This document shows positions 37,201 to 49,600 of a stretch of 64,000 nucleotides of DNA, piece by piece. Origin of the DNA: Opisthorchis felineus (lineage: Eukaryota > Platyhelminthes > Trematoda > Opisthorchiida > Opisthorchiidae); the NCBI GenBank assembly GCA_004794785.1, contig SJOL01001950.1, positions 54,370 to 118,369 on the forward strand, given 5' to 3'. The translations under genes were made by a program, and so were the position numbers. The notes beneath the pieces were generated by a model. That model searched no databases, was not told where the DNA came from, and saw nothing but the letters and a program-made list of their open reading frames with translations. The first letter of the stretch is position 1, and every line of letters starts with the position of its first letter.

Positions 37201-40200
37201 ACTTAACCAGTTAGCAGGCTGCCAATCTACTCAACTGTTTTGTCTCCATCCGGGCCTCAACACTCACCTGTGTGCTAAGTTTGGGTTTGTACAACAACTC
37301 ATCATCATCATCAAAGACGGCAACATCAGTGTTGAGACTGATGCTTCACTGCCGTAGGTGCTTCGCTGCCGTACTACAACTAATATTCTGCGTATGTCTA
37401 GTTAGAAATATGAGCCCATTCTTCGAGTGCATTGTGTGATTCTGTCTGAGTTTCCGACTGCGGGTCCTCGCTTGAGTGTGCTGGTGGCCTCATAACTCAC
37501 CTGGAAGCTCACAGAAAGAAGCAATTAACTGGTGACGTTTGGCGAAATACATCATATGGATGAGAAGCTGCGTCCACCGTGAACGTGGCCTCTTGAGACC
37601 GTGTTTAGTGTCGCCATTTTCTGTGGGGATTTCAATAGGTCCAGGGGATTTAATAGTGACTGTTATTGAAGCTTCCAAGTAATAGATTTTCCGATATGCT
37701 GGAAATGTTTTTGTTATTCAGCAGTTGCCTGATTTATACCCTTTTTGGATCAGGGATTAAAAACGTATGCACGAAATAACTTTTTTCCAAACTCGTGTGA
37801 ATGAATGTGTTTAGGAAATACACTTTGTTTCATCTTATGTAGCCCTTTATTGTCGAAGAACGGCCATATACCCGTTGCGGCTCATCAGTATCCAATGCGA
37901 CCCATCCGAGAAATCGAAAAAGCTTCTGTCTTATAGCTGAGGAGAACGCCCGCAGCACGCTTCAGGTAAATTGAAAACGTTTTCCTTTTTCGTTCTCAGC
38001 TCATTAGAGTATTCTGTAATGCTGTCTAATCATCCTATATCGTGGTACCATGTTGGCTGTTTACGATTCCTCTCCTAATATCTTCGCCGATGCACTGTGG
38101 TCGTTGTCACGCTGCAAAACCTAAGAACCAGTTACAACCTCACCCCCGAAGTGTTTCGCCGTTCGCTTCCGGTTTTCACGATTTGTCCCCTCAGTTAGAT
38201 AACTTCAAGTGGAGTACAGGCAAAACTTTTCGCTTTTTAGAGTTTCCCACAATTTTCTGTCTGCGTCAGTACGGCTGTCGATAGGCCCATCTGTTTTCTG
38301 AAACAGTTTACTTGGGCAGTCATGGAATAAATCCTATTCTTGTGTAAATGCGAATAAACTTAAGTATAGGCGCACCTTTCAACATATTGGTCGAATGAAC
38401 TGACCAATCTCTCACCTAGGTACGTTTGGTGATCCACGCTGAACTCACTAATCGTAATAACTTCAAATGCCATCCAAAACTATTGTTATTTCGACCAGTC
38501 GCGTAATTCAGTTAATGCAGTCAAACATCAGATATAAAAATTGAGGTATCCCCGGATAAGTTCATATTATGCCACATCCCTCACGATGACGGACAGATTT
38601 CTAAACGGATTTTCCCACCGCCAACAATACTGCCGCATCATTGGTAGTATCCGCTGAGCTAGTGCGATTAAGCTATAGCGATCTATGGAAGGCGAACACT
38701 CTAGTATTGTTACACAGCAACCAACTGAAGTTGTTAATGGGGTTTCCTCGACACTAACAACCGAACTTGTAAAGAAACGTTTGGCTACGCAGGAAAGAAT
38801 CAACCGTCAATTAGGTGCCCGCTTTTCGAACTAAATGTTATGTGCACTGGATAATAATTATTCCGAACACAATATAAGAGGCAGGGGGGTCTTCAACGAT
38901 CGTGAAGTGTGCCCAGTACACGTAATAATATTAACAATAGTAATAATCGTACTGCACTGCTCATAAGGTTGCTGAAAATTCTTCGACAGCCCACGACCAG
39001 GAAACATCACAAACGAGAGATTCAGCTGGGTTCCAGGTGAGTCTCTCGCAAAACCAAATTTGTTTGCAAATGAGTGTATTTCGCTAATAATAATAATCGT
39101 TCAGCCGTAACACCCCAACACCGTCCAAGCGTGTATCTGTGTACCAAAACCTCTTCCAAATTGTATTGGTTGTTCGGCAGTGAAGCACTGGTTCTGCTGT
39201 CATTTATGATGGAGATGAAACAGGTATGTTAGGCTTCCACCCTTTTCAGAGCTTTTGAACTGTCCAGGATATGAATGCAAACCGATGTCTAAGCCGCCAT
39301 TGTTGAAAATGTGAACTTATCTTTTCCGCTCATGCCTATGGAATACGTTAGTTGGCACTATATGCATTTATGTGGTCTAGGCTGACTTTTGAAAATCCAC
39401 AGGGAATGGGGTCATAAGAGCAAAATTGCACCAATACCGTCCTGCAATCATCAGTTGAGATTTCGTCTTGTCGTTGAAACCAATCTGTGCTGAAAAGCCG
39501 AGAAGCACTGTACAGTTGTTTCATCCGTACAGGGAATCGTCAGTGGTGCACAACCCAGGGAATTCACGGTTTTGAACCCGCAACCTTCTGGCCAGTGACT
39601 GAACACTTGATCGTTCGGCCAAGAGCCGCTGAACAGCAGTGTGATTAGGTCCCTACAATTGCTTAAAATTCTAACAAATAATTGAAAATGGTCTGACAAG
39701 GTACGTTTTATCCCAACCGTAGGACTCGATTACTCATGAGTGGCTAAGCGCAGCCTAGATGATGACAAGTAAACACTAAAGACGGCACCGAATGAGTAGG
39801 TTATCGGAAGGTTTCGGGTGCCCAATGAATCAATTTCACGGAGGGTGTGGTTGTAGCTGGCTGGAATCCCAGTTGTTCATCTTTCGCCATTCTCTGTAAA
39901 CAGTCAGCGGTTGACATAGCGGAAAGGTGTTTCTTTGATCTAAAAACCAGTGCGAAAATCTGTCAGTCTCCTTGATTTTCCCACTGAACTAGATGCAGCT
40001 AGTTTGGAAACCCTCAATTTTAACGTTCTTGAATGGTCTTGCAATGCTACATTGCTGATCAGCTTTCCGTACACTCCCTTCGAATTTCTAATTTGTATCG
40101 TGGAGATCATAAACAAGAAAGTTAGTCCACCGGAATGCATTGCCTGTGTTCCCTACGAATGTATCGATATTACACCACAGGCTCCCGGGTGTGCCTTTTC

Positions 40201-40645
40201 ATTGCCATCTACGCCTCATCGGTGATTGTATTGAACCAGCGTAAACCTCATTGCCATTGTAACCGCGCTGCGCGTACACCATCAATATCTGTGCTCTGTC
40301 GCCCAGTGCCAGGGAAAATCGGTTCGTCTTGGATGCTCGACGCCGTCACAATCGCCTGTTCCCTTCGCAGTTCCAGCTGCGTCTGACTGCTTCACTTCTG
40401 TCATGCGATACCCACCGATGCGTCAGCCATGTTAATTTTACGCCGCCAGCCGTCCAGCCAGCACCGTGGGTGAGTTCTGGCATGTCTTCCCACGATGGAC
40501 AAGTCCCAGTTAGCTGGCCTCGTGTAAGAACTCCTGAGAACTTACTAAATTTTGCTGACTGCTCACTACCGGGGTGAATTTATCTTGAACAGCTTGGGTT
40601 TCGGATAACACCAGTTCCATATCCAACTAGATAAATAATAATGTC

Positions 40646-40682
<37 letters not shown>

Positions 40683-43600
40683 TGACAATAATAAAGTAAA
40701 TGTGCCTGTTGCTTGGCTCCCAATCCCCTCATTGGTTTCCAAAATGTCACGGATTCTGGACTTTGTTGCACTGTGGTGCGTGATATGCCCCTGAGCTGAA
40801 TTTCATGGTCCGCCTGAACAGTACACACCAGCGCTGGCACATTTCCCGAGCTATTTATGTGCTAGTTGCGCTATATTCGACCTAAGAGACTTGCATTTTT
40901 TAGGTCAAGTGTATGTACCTATTTCTGGTTCTTTTTTTCTTTTATACAGCACCCTTGCTAGTCGGACAGAATGTGTTTGGGTAATATAACCACTTTTAGA
41001 GTCGTCGCGTTGTTATCAATGGTTTGTCCTTTTATCGACTAATCAGGCTTCACCAAATATATTGCTTTCCCGTAGGAGGATCTCACGGATCCCGATGCTC
41101 ACCTTCCGTACAAACCGTCCGCTGATGATCAGAGCGAAATGGCCTCCTCTGCAGATATCAATGACCCAGAGGAATATGATCGCATTTTCAAACCTCGCCG
41201 AACCGTTGCCCGAAGTCCATCACGTGCCTTCAGTTCAGCGAACAAAACTTCTAAAGCTACCCCAGCCCCCTCCTCTGCCCGTCGCATTTCTCCTCCGGAA
41301 ACCACAGCACACTCAGGCACTGCTTCCATATCTGAGCGCTCCACAGCCAACGTAGTTAGTGATAGGAACCAGCAGGTTCAGGGACAACACATCAGAGTCG
41401 AGGACACTGCGTTCGTCCCTCCGCCTATCAGGCGTGTTCAGTCCACCATGCAAACGAAATCAAGTAGGGCTTCTTTTGATTCGTTCAACTCACTTTTCTC
41501 GCAGTGAGATATTTTTTAACACTTTTCGTCCAATCAATATCAGTCACTCCTGTTTATCTTAACTCTTAATTCCTCCAGTGACTTCCATGTCTGGATAGCT
41601 CTTCTGTACAAAAAACCAGCTGGTTGTACAGCATTATGAATCAATCTGCCTAGCCTTGAGGGATAATCTTCTGTTCAACGAGGACAATCACACGTGTTGC
41701 GACAGCCGTGCTCAGCAATAGGCGATGAATCCACCGGAGAACTAGAGTCACTTTGTGTTGTATCTTATCTTTCCGTATATGGTGGGGATGATGACTTGCT
41801 AAGATTCGTTGATTATGCAGAACGCATTTACAACCGCGTCTATGAATGGCCCCTTTTGCTCAGACCAGGTCGATTCTTTTTCAATCTCTCATCCTGTCCG
41901 TGTTTACTCCAAAAAACCTCGAGCTCACAGATCGCCGTTCGTCGGCCAAGTACACTGCTAGAAATATATTTGCGTGAACGGATAAGCATAGCATATACTT
42001 ATCTTTCGCAGTAGTGGGTTTTGTTGACGACAAATGTGTTTCACTATGTTACAATGATCAAGACCGCCGAGAGGCCAGGTTATTTGGAACTAGTCAAATT
42101 CTCATTTTGAATGTGTATGTTATTCACGAAAAGGCTTGTTCCCCGCTTGGTCGGTAACATAGACCGCCGTCTATGTTACGCTTTGCTGCAGTTGGACGTC
42201 ATCGTACTTGCCTATCACATTTAGACCCTTCAGGTGGATACTCCACATCAGCAGCCCCGAACGAGAATACTTTTTACCCTCACGGCCGCAGTTCGCCTCA
42301 AAATAGTGAATGGGTACCTTAGGGTTTGTTTACAGTTAATCATACTACTTTGACAAAGGTGTACCGCATTAGCTGAATCCGTCCTCCATGTTTTCTCATG
42401 CTAATATGGAATGAGGTCGATGAAAATTCGGGAACTAAGTTCGCCTGGAGTATCCTCAACAAGAGGAAGTCACCACCAGGTCTTATTAACCCTACAGATA
42501 GTGTCTTACATCGACTAAACGTACCGCGAATCCTTACAAGAGGTCCTACTGCAGTGTTCTGTGCCTTTCTTAATGGACAGCGATGCCTGCAGACAAACCA
42601 CATACTATTTTTCAAGAATCACAACGAATTACCGTACTGTTCGTCATGTTTTGTTGCTGTGTACTCTGCATATTGTTTCAACCTTTCCTGTTATCCTACT
42701 TAATTGATTTTTCTTCTTGAGGAGTTAGCCTGTTCCACACTGCGAACGGTGGGAACGAGTGTGGTAGGTGAATAGGAGTTAAAAAGCCTCCGAGTGCATA
42801 CCACCACTGAGGTTATTTCATTTTCTATTCAGGCCGCCCTACCTCTTCCCCTGGAATTACGGCTCCTTCACAGCGTTTGGCTTCTGACGATGTGTTGACA
42901 GTAAGTGCACACAGTGGTTCGTTTCCCACTATTCGCGTAATTTGATGTTTTGAGCGGTTGGATGCTAATGGTACACACCTAACATTTACTGGAGTTGTTT
43001 CCATTCAAGTCCACAATGCTTTATTGTCTGAATAGCTCACTTGTATTCAGTTCACAGGATCCACGCAGATTTTATATTTCCTTGTTTATTTGTTCGTTTT
43101 TCGCAATGCCTCCGAACATGGCCTCCGCGCTCAACGTAGCATAATGTATTCCGAGGGTACTGTTCGTCGAAAATGTGCCTCATCAATATCCAATTCTGGC
43201 AGCCCTGGTAATATCAGGGCTGATTACCTTTACAAAATCCAAAAACCGGCAGCTTCCAACGTTTTATTATTACTCAGTATGGCGCAGACACAACTTTCGC
43301 GTAAACTTCACCGTGGGAAACAGTGTGATACCATCGCTTTGGAAAGCACATTCGTAGGGCAAGAAAATGCTTCCTTTCATCCGCGGGCGTTCCCTCTTCA
43401 GAGCTGTAATGAGACGTCGCAAGGATTTGATAACGCCGGCTTCTCAATACTGTTGCACGTCCGTGATTGAGACATACTGATGCAAAGCAGTGAGCCTGCT
43501 TGCTAGTTCCTGTCATCCAAATCATTACGAATGGAAATTTATTAACACGGCTGACATCTACGATAAACGAATAGAGACGATAACGCAGTAGAAGCAATGG

Positions 43601-46600
43601 TTATTATGTGTACCAAAATAAATGTTTTGTTCCGTTATTCAGTCGTAACTTGTTCTGACAAATGGTCTGCGCGATCGTCACAAAGTGACTGGACCTTCTA
43701 CCGTGGTGTGATGGTTTGTGTGCGACACCCACGGAGCCTCATAATCGGTTGATCAGTGGTTACGTGTCTGACCAACACAACCTCCTGGCCATCCAAGCTG
43801 GGGTTGGAGAATGTATCCTGAATTGTTCTATAAAAATGGTAATGCTTTTGTATTCCCTGTCATACCGCTACCTTGTGGTCACGTTTTGGAGCCAAAGGCC
43901 TTAGTCGATGACCCTAATCGTCCTCCTGTTTGGGTCTGGGCACCCTGTCAGTATATTAGCCCACTTGCAATCATCACACTTACAACTAAAAGCCCTCTCA
44001 TGCCACATGGGCCGCCGCATTGTGTCACCAGCCGAATCCCCTGACTTGCTGCATACAGCAAGGTGGGCAAGCAAAAGCACGTTCCTGCTGACATCTGCCT
44101 CTTTAGACTTCCACATTTTCCCTCTTCTCCCCTACCGTATCCCAATTTAATTGCCCTCCGCAGGTCCCAGCACTAGGACTGACCGTTTTGTTCGCCGTGC
44201 ATCGCACTCAGCTGCAGCTTCTGTACATCCGACCTCAGTAACAATCCTAAACAACTCAAAGTCGGTTTTCAAACCCCGAAAGCCGGTCGGTCTAATTAGC
44301 TGTCTTTAATGCAAGCAGCACAACATGTGGCTCTTACTCGTATGCTGGATTCTCTCTGCACTGATGTATGTTGTCTGTCAGAAACAAGGATGCAGGACGC
44401 AAGCACTGTGATTAAGCTGACTGTCCCCTCGCTCTCTTGCAGTTTTCGGCTGCGCACCTCTGGTGATACGCAGGCCGCTACAGGTGGATGTGTCGGCGTG
44501 GGTATCGTATTGAGCGACCGAACTGAAGAGTCTCTACTTGATCGGAAACCCGTTACTAATCGTCTCTGCGCCGTCCATTTGACAACGTCTGTGAGAGAAT
44601 CTCGAGAAAGTGAAGTCCATCGCACCCTGTTTATTGTGTCTGCCTACGCCCCAACGGACTGTAGCTCTGAATCTGCCAAAGACAGTTTCTACAAAGCTCT
44701 AGGTGCTCTTTTACAAAGGGCTAAAAGCTCAGACATACTTGTGGTTGTTGATGAAATGAACTCCCAGGTAGGTAGACTAAGTGCCGCTGAGGCCCAGTTG
44801 AGTGGTCGTCTGGGGCTGGATACGAGACTCACGGACAACAGAAATCGTTTAATTTAGATATGTGCCGATCACAGGCTGGTCCTTTGTAGTACCAATTTCC
44901 GGAACAGCGGAAATTTTTTGATGCCGTGGTGCCTACCAAAGAACCTATCCCGAATCCAAACAGACCACATCGCCATCAGTTACCGGTGGCGAGGTTCGAT
45001 CACTGCCTGCCGCTCCTTCTGGAACACCTGCGTGTACTCCGACCATGCAGTTGTGCACTGCTGCTTTTCATTGCATCTTTTAGGTCTACGCAGAACGCGC
45101 CTACCTCGCTCAGCCACTGAGAAGCTGATGGATCCAGAAATCAAATGAAACTTTCAGCACCGGCTCCTCTGAAGCCTGGGAACAGATATCCACAGTGCTA
45201 CTCAGAGCCAGAACTTCCGTTTGCGGTACAACACAGCTAACCTCATCTAAGCATTGGACCTCTGATAGGACCGTTGCTTTTCCGGAGGCTTGACGACTGA
45301 TTCCTCCTGGTCGGAACCACAACTACACCTGACGCCAGGTAAAACAGTGTCCATACAGACCGCGAAGCTTAGTGGACCCGAAAGGCCGGAGAAATAGAAG
45401 ATGCGAAAAATGCTGGAAACGTCTGCAAGCTGTTCCGCTTGATTCGTTCGATTGGTCCTCGGAGGCCTCTAGTCAGCGTAACTATCAGTGACCAGAATGG
45501 CTCCCTGATATCCAGCAACAATTCAGTTGGATACCTGCAACCGCCAATCCGAACTGCCGGTCTTCAACAAAAAGATGGACTGCGAACATGGAACTCCCTC
45601 AGCCTCAGAAGTGTCCGATCATATATCTCTACTCATGTGTCGTCACGCTCCTTACGGCTTTCCACCTGCTCTTTTCAAGGATGGCGGCGAATTCCTCAGT
45701 CAGTGTCTGTCTAGCCTATTTGTGTCTATCTGAGAAACTGGGCTGAGTCGATAATAGTGCCCATTTTCAAAAGGAGTACTCGCAGTGAATGTGGTAACCA
45801 CAGGTGTTAGTTTGACTCCCGTCGTAACAAGGCTTCTGGCGTCAGTGATTATTCAGCATCTTACGGCGGCACGCAAATCCTTGATCCGTGGTCATTAAGC
45901 GGGTAAAAGGGTGTGAAAGAGGTCATCAAGAGATTAGATTTTGTTGGTACGGTCCGTCTTCAAGAATTGGGTCCCCGTGACCCATCCTGTTCTTGGCTTC
46001 GGACGTTGCAAGAACTGGCGGCCGGTCGATGTCATTGGCCTTCCAGATTGTCCGGTTGGGCGCTTGGAATTGTAGGTACTTCAGGATGCTTGCGATAGGC
46101 CAACACCAGGTCCTCTCTCTAACGCGTTCCTTTCTCTTGTTCTCATCCTAAAGCTTTGAATATAATTAGGCAAACCTTTTGGTTGTATGGCAGTAAGGCA
46201 TCAGTGTCAACACTGATGTTGCCATCTCTGACGATGTTGGTGATGACGTGCATGAATCTCCATTTACATTGTTGGCCAAGCCAAAATTTGTCCGCTGATA
46301 TGCTGAGATAGTCTATTGACTTTTTAGTCATTTGACGTCGATTTTCAATCGGGATGCTTCCGCCCAGACGAAAATCAGCCATTGGGGGAGCTAAAAGATG
46401 TCTGGTGTTCGGCTGAAGGGCTGTTTCTCCTCGAATATGAGTTGCACTGGAAAATATCCCGGGTCTCCGACAGTGTCTCCTTGTGTTGGTAAGATACTGT
46501 GTTCCAAATCCTAGCACCTGAATTCCGTCTAGTTCTGAAATGCCCAGGGGAACCATACTGGAATCATGAGAAATCAAGAAACTGGACTTTTGGAGCTGAC

Positions 46601-49600
46601 TTATCATCGTCTCCGCCGTCATCAGATACGTTGGACTGTTATTTAATCCAGTTAACCAGTGGATTTTCGAGTTTACTGATCGTCATTGTTAAATGCTCAA
46701 CCTTGAAGATGAATGTATGTGAACAGTACTTTAATAGGACGATGCAATCGTTAATTTGGTCCTTCACTTTCTACCAGCATGCATGTTCTGCATGTCATTC
46801 GTACAAGTTTTTGAGACTCACCCAATCGGGTGTCGCTCTGCGCATATACAGCAAAGACCCTCAATGAAAGCCTCCTAAAACGGACGTGATATGCTGCGGG
46901 CCACTTTCTGGATTCCGTCGGGTTGTTGAAATATCATGGAACTTGCGGACGCTATGCTATCCCGGATGGGTGACAGTAAACACGATCCCGAAAAATTTAA
47001 CTACCCTCCTGTGGGGTACATTGCTCCCTCATATAATGTAATGGATTTCTTCAGCTAACGGTATTCATTAGGTGTTCTACCTCTTGTTAATGACTTCAGG
47101 TTGTACAAAAACTAATTTAATGTGGTATATTTTACAACAACAAAAAACCGGCTACTGGAATGCACAAATCGTCGTTATTAATTGATGCTAACTATGAGTA
47201 AGGGTCTCTCAAGAGGCGCGTCACTTGAATTCAGATAATCGACTCCACGAGTCACCCAAACCCCTATATATGGTGCTCCATCCTCAAGAATCAGCTTCAT
47301 TGATCAAAATGTGTCTATCTTTGAGGTTCTGCTTTTTAATTACTGATAACCACATTCTAGAAGAAGCGAAGTTGGAGTTCCACGGTGTGACTGTTCTGTT
47401 TGCTGTGCTGCAAACGTTTCTTCACCAACCGAGGTAGCATCTTCAGTGCGTGATGAGTTAATGATGCGTCGGTATGCAGGCCTACACAGATCTGATTCAT
47501 TTAGATCCCTCAACATATGAACTTTTCTCCAGTTACCTTCCAAATAAACATACCTTGTTTTGCAATTAAACTGTCCACCTCCACTACCTACTATTCAGGA
47601 ATTCGTCCAAAATGCAGCCGATTCCAGGCTTGGTACGGTAATTCAAGCAACTCGTGCCGATACTCCCAATGTGGCAGCCGATCCTCCTGAGTCCGAATGG
47701 TTAGCTAGTATACGCAAGTCCCACAATCTATTCATGACCGTTATGTGTGCCCGGGTAAAAGGGATTTCCACAGTTCGTATGATGTGGACACGGGACAACA
47801 TCCGAACGGCTGTGGAAACCGCTCTAATGATGAACGAGCCTGCAGTCGTAGTTGATGTTCTCAGTATCTTGGCGCAAAACAGGTCGGTGGTGCACTTTCT
47901 ATCGTCTCCTTGTTGTATTTTATTTTGCTCAATTTCAATGGTTCTGCCTTTTTCTTGCCGTTTGCATTGTTGCTAATTCATGGAAATAACTTATTGGTGG
48001 CGGAAACATCAAGTAAAAATGAAAACGACTTCCTTTGGTAATGTAGTGGAAAGTATCTTTCTCTTGTCTGTTGTTAAGCCCAGTCCAACTAAGGGGTTTA
48101 AAGCGTGAATCGCCCAACTCTCTGAAGCATAGTATTTGCCCCCATTCAACGTCCATCTTTGTCTATGTCAAATGCTTGTTGTTCCGTACTTCTGTTTTTC
48201 TTTTCGTTTCCAACCCCCGAAAGTCTTCATTCTATACACGTATCCAGTGATCCACTGGACCTCATTGGTTTGTCCTACTTTCATTTTAGCAAGCTGTGGA
48301 ATTTGGAGCTGGCAACGATTATCCTACCTCATTTGGTACCGCTAATCCGAAGTAAATATTCCAGGTACGTGATGCGATTTCATGCCCTCTGCCCCGGCAA
48401 GCTCCTGTTGTTTGCTAACACTAACCGGGATTTCCTGACAATTCTGAGATGCTGCGGATATCGTCAAGTTCTTTTAAGCTGTACTTCGCAACCCACTGTC
48501 TAACCCATAGGCAGTAAGCTTTAGTGTACATGATCTTTTAGAGCCACTTGCTTAGGCATCTCACTTTATTTGTTGCCTCCTAGCCGCCAAACTTTGTAGT
48601 TCGCACCATCCCCTTGAGGAGACTGTTCTCCGAATCCAACTCAGTTGCTCCCAGAGAATCCCCCCTGGCCTCCAAGCACCGGTATGTTTGTGAATTTTGG
48701 TCGGACACGCATGCGGGGATCCGGGTAGTCACACGAGCTCCACCCCGTGCGCAATCATCGCGCCGGACAACGCATACTTTCAATTTGCGAAACATGGTGC
48801 AAGTCTGAAGTGTACTTCAGTCGATCCTTCCGACCGGGAATACCGTGTACTTTCTCATCGTGCTAGCTCACTCTACTTTTCCAAATCTTAGCATGAAACC
48901 AAATCGCTGTGGTGTGAAGCAAAATTTAGTGAATGTGATGATCGTATTCCTTTGTCCTCTGCATAACTGAGCTTGGATGCACGGAAACACTCGCTGGCTT
49001 CGCTCTTCGGCTTATTCGATAGGCCAGTTCAGACGTCGTATTTCATAATCACGAGTTTGTTGGAACGTGTTTTTATTTGTCTCTCCATTGTTGACGGAAA
49101 CGTTCGTGGCTCATCTTATATAGATGACCGCCTATCTGTTTGCCAAGTTGGGCAATGGAAAAAGAATGTGTTTACATTGGAGTGGGAAAACTCAGTGTGT
49201 TCGTCACTTAAGGCTAGAAGGGGTGACGTGATTGTTGTGCCCAGTGAATTGGGATTAACCAGAAGGATAGTCATGCGGCAGATCACGGAACCACGACAAG
49301 CACACGCTTCACCGGATCTCTAACCCCGAGAAAAATCAACTATGAATTACTAAAACAAATCGTAATTGGAGTCATTATCTGTAGTAGAACTCGATCTGAC
49401 TGGGGGGAGCCTTTATCTAGGCCTTTGCGGGTTCGTATTTGACCATTCGCGTTACCACTTATGTCCGCATAGATTGTGCGAAAAGAAACGGAGTTGAATT
49501 TACTCGTGTGACAGAAAAATTTTCTTGCTTCTTTTTATTAACATGGTTTCATTTGCATAACTGCTCTAATCGACTCTCGTTTCATCTACAGACATGTGGA

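Larger units (their letters stand above)
29368..41075 (+). other. KATNB1 intron 6 (11.7 kb, transposon-rich)
   Basis: This is the longest intron. It holds a LINE endonuclease fragment (30500-31070, minus), a SINE-1 (31579-31750), LINE-A (31970-35320) with two nested SINEs, a LINE-B 3' remnant (37300-37380), a half foldback (39006-39083), a SINE-2 (39440-39650) and an AAT microsatellite (40632-40692). I recognise nothing in 35330-36900 or 37700-39000 apart from an AATC simple repeat at 36914-36936. Confidence 0.7.
43685..46250 (+). mobile_element. LINE-B, internally deleted RTE-like element
   Basis: A 5' region (43685-44004) shared with 3013-3378 is followed by an endonuclease (44309-44857), an RT N-terminal part (45440-45780) and, after a deletion near 45895, the C-terminal tail (45913-46098) and 3' UTR. 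The 3' end carries GGTTGTATGGCAGT, the TCAGTGTCAACACTGA palindrome and ATG-rich sequence. The RT catalytic core is missing. It lies in KATNB1 intron 8 on the same strand. Confidence 0.82.

Noticed and set aside
42340..42615. Minus-strand 91-residue frame as a host gene
   Set aside because: No domain or homology is recognisable, and it lies in KATNB1 intron 7.
44164..44300. Exon-like block [15 protein letters not shown] to FKPRKPVGL as a further KATNB1 exon
   Set aside because: The acceptor is good, but the frame that stays open does not fit the phase of exon 8, and exon 8 to exon 9 joins cleanly without it. It lies at the start of LINE-B coding sequence.
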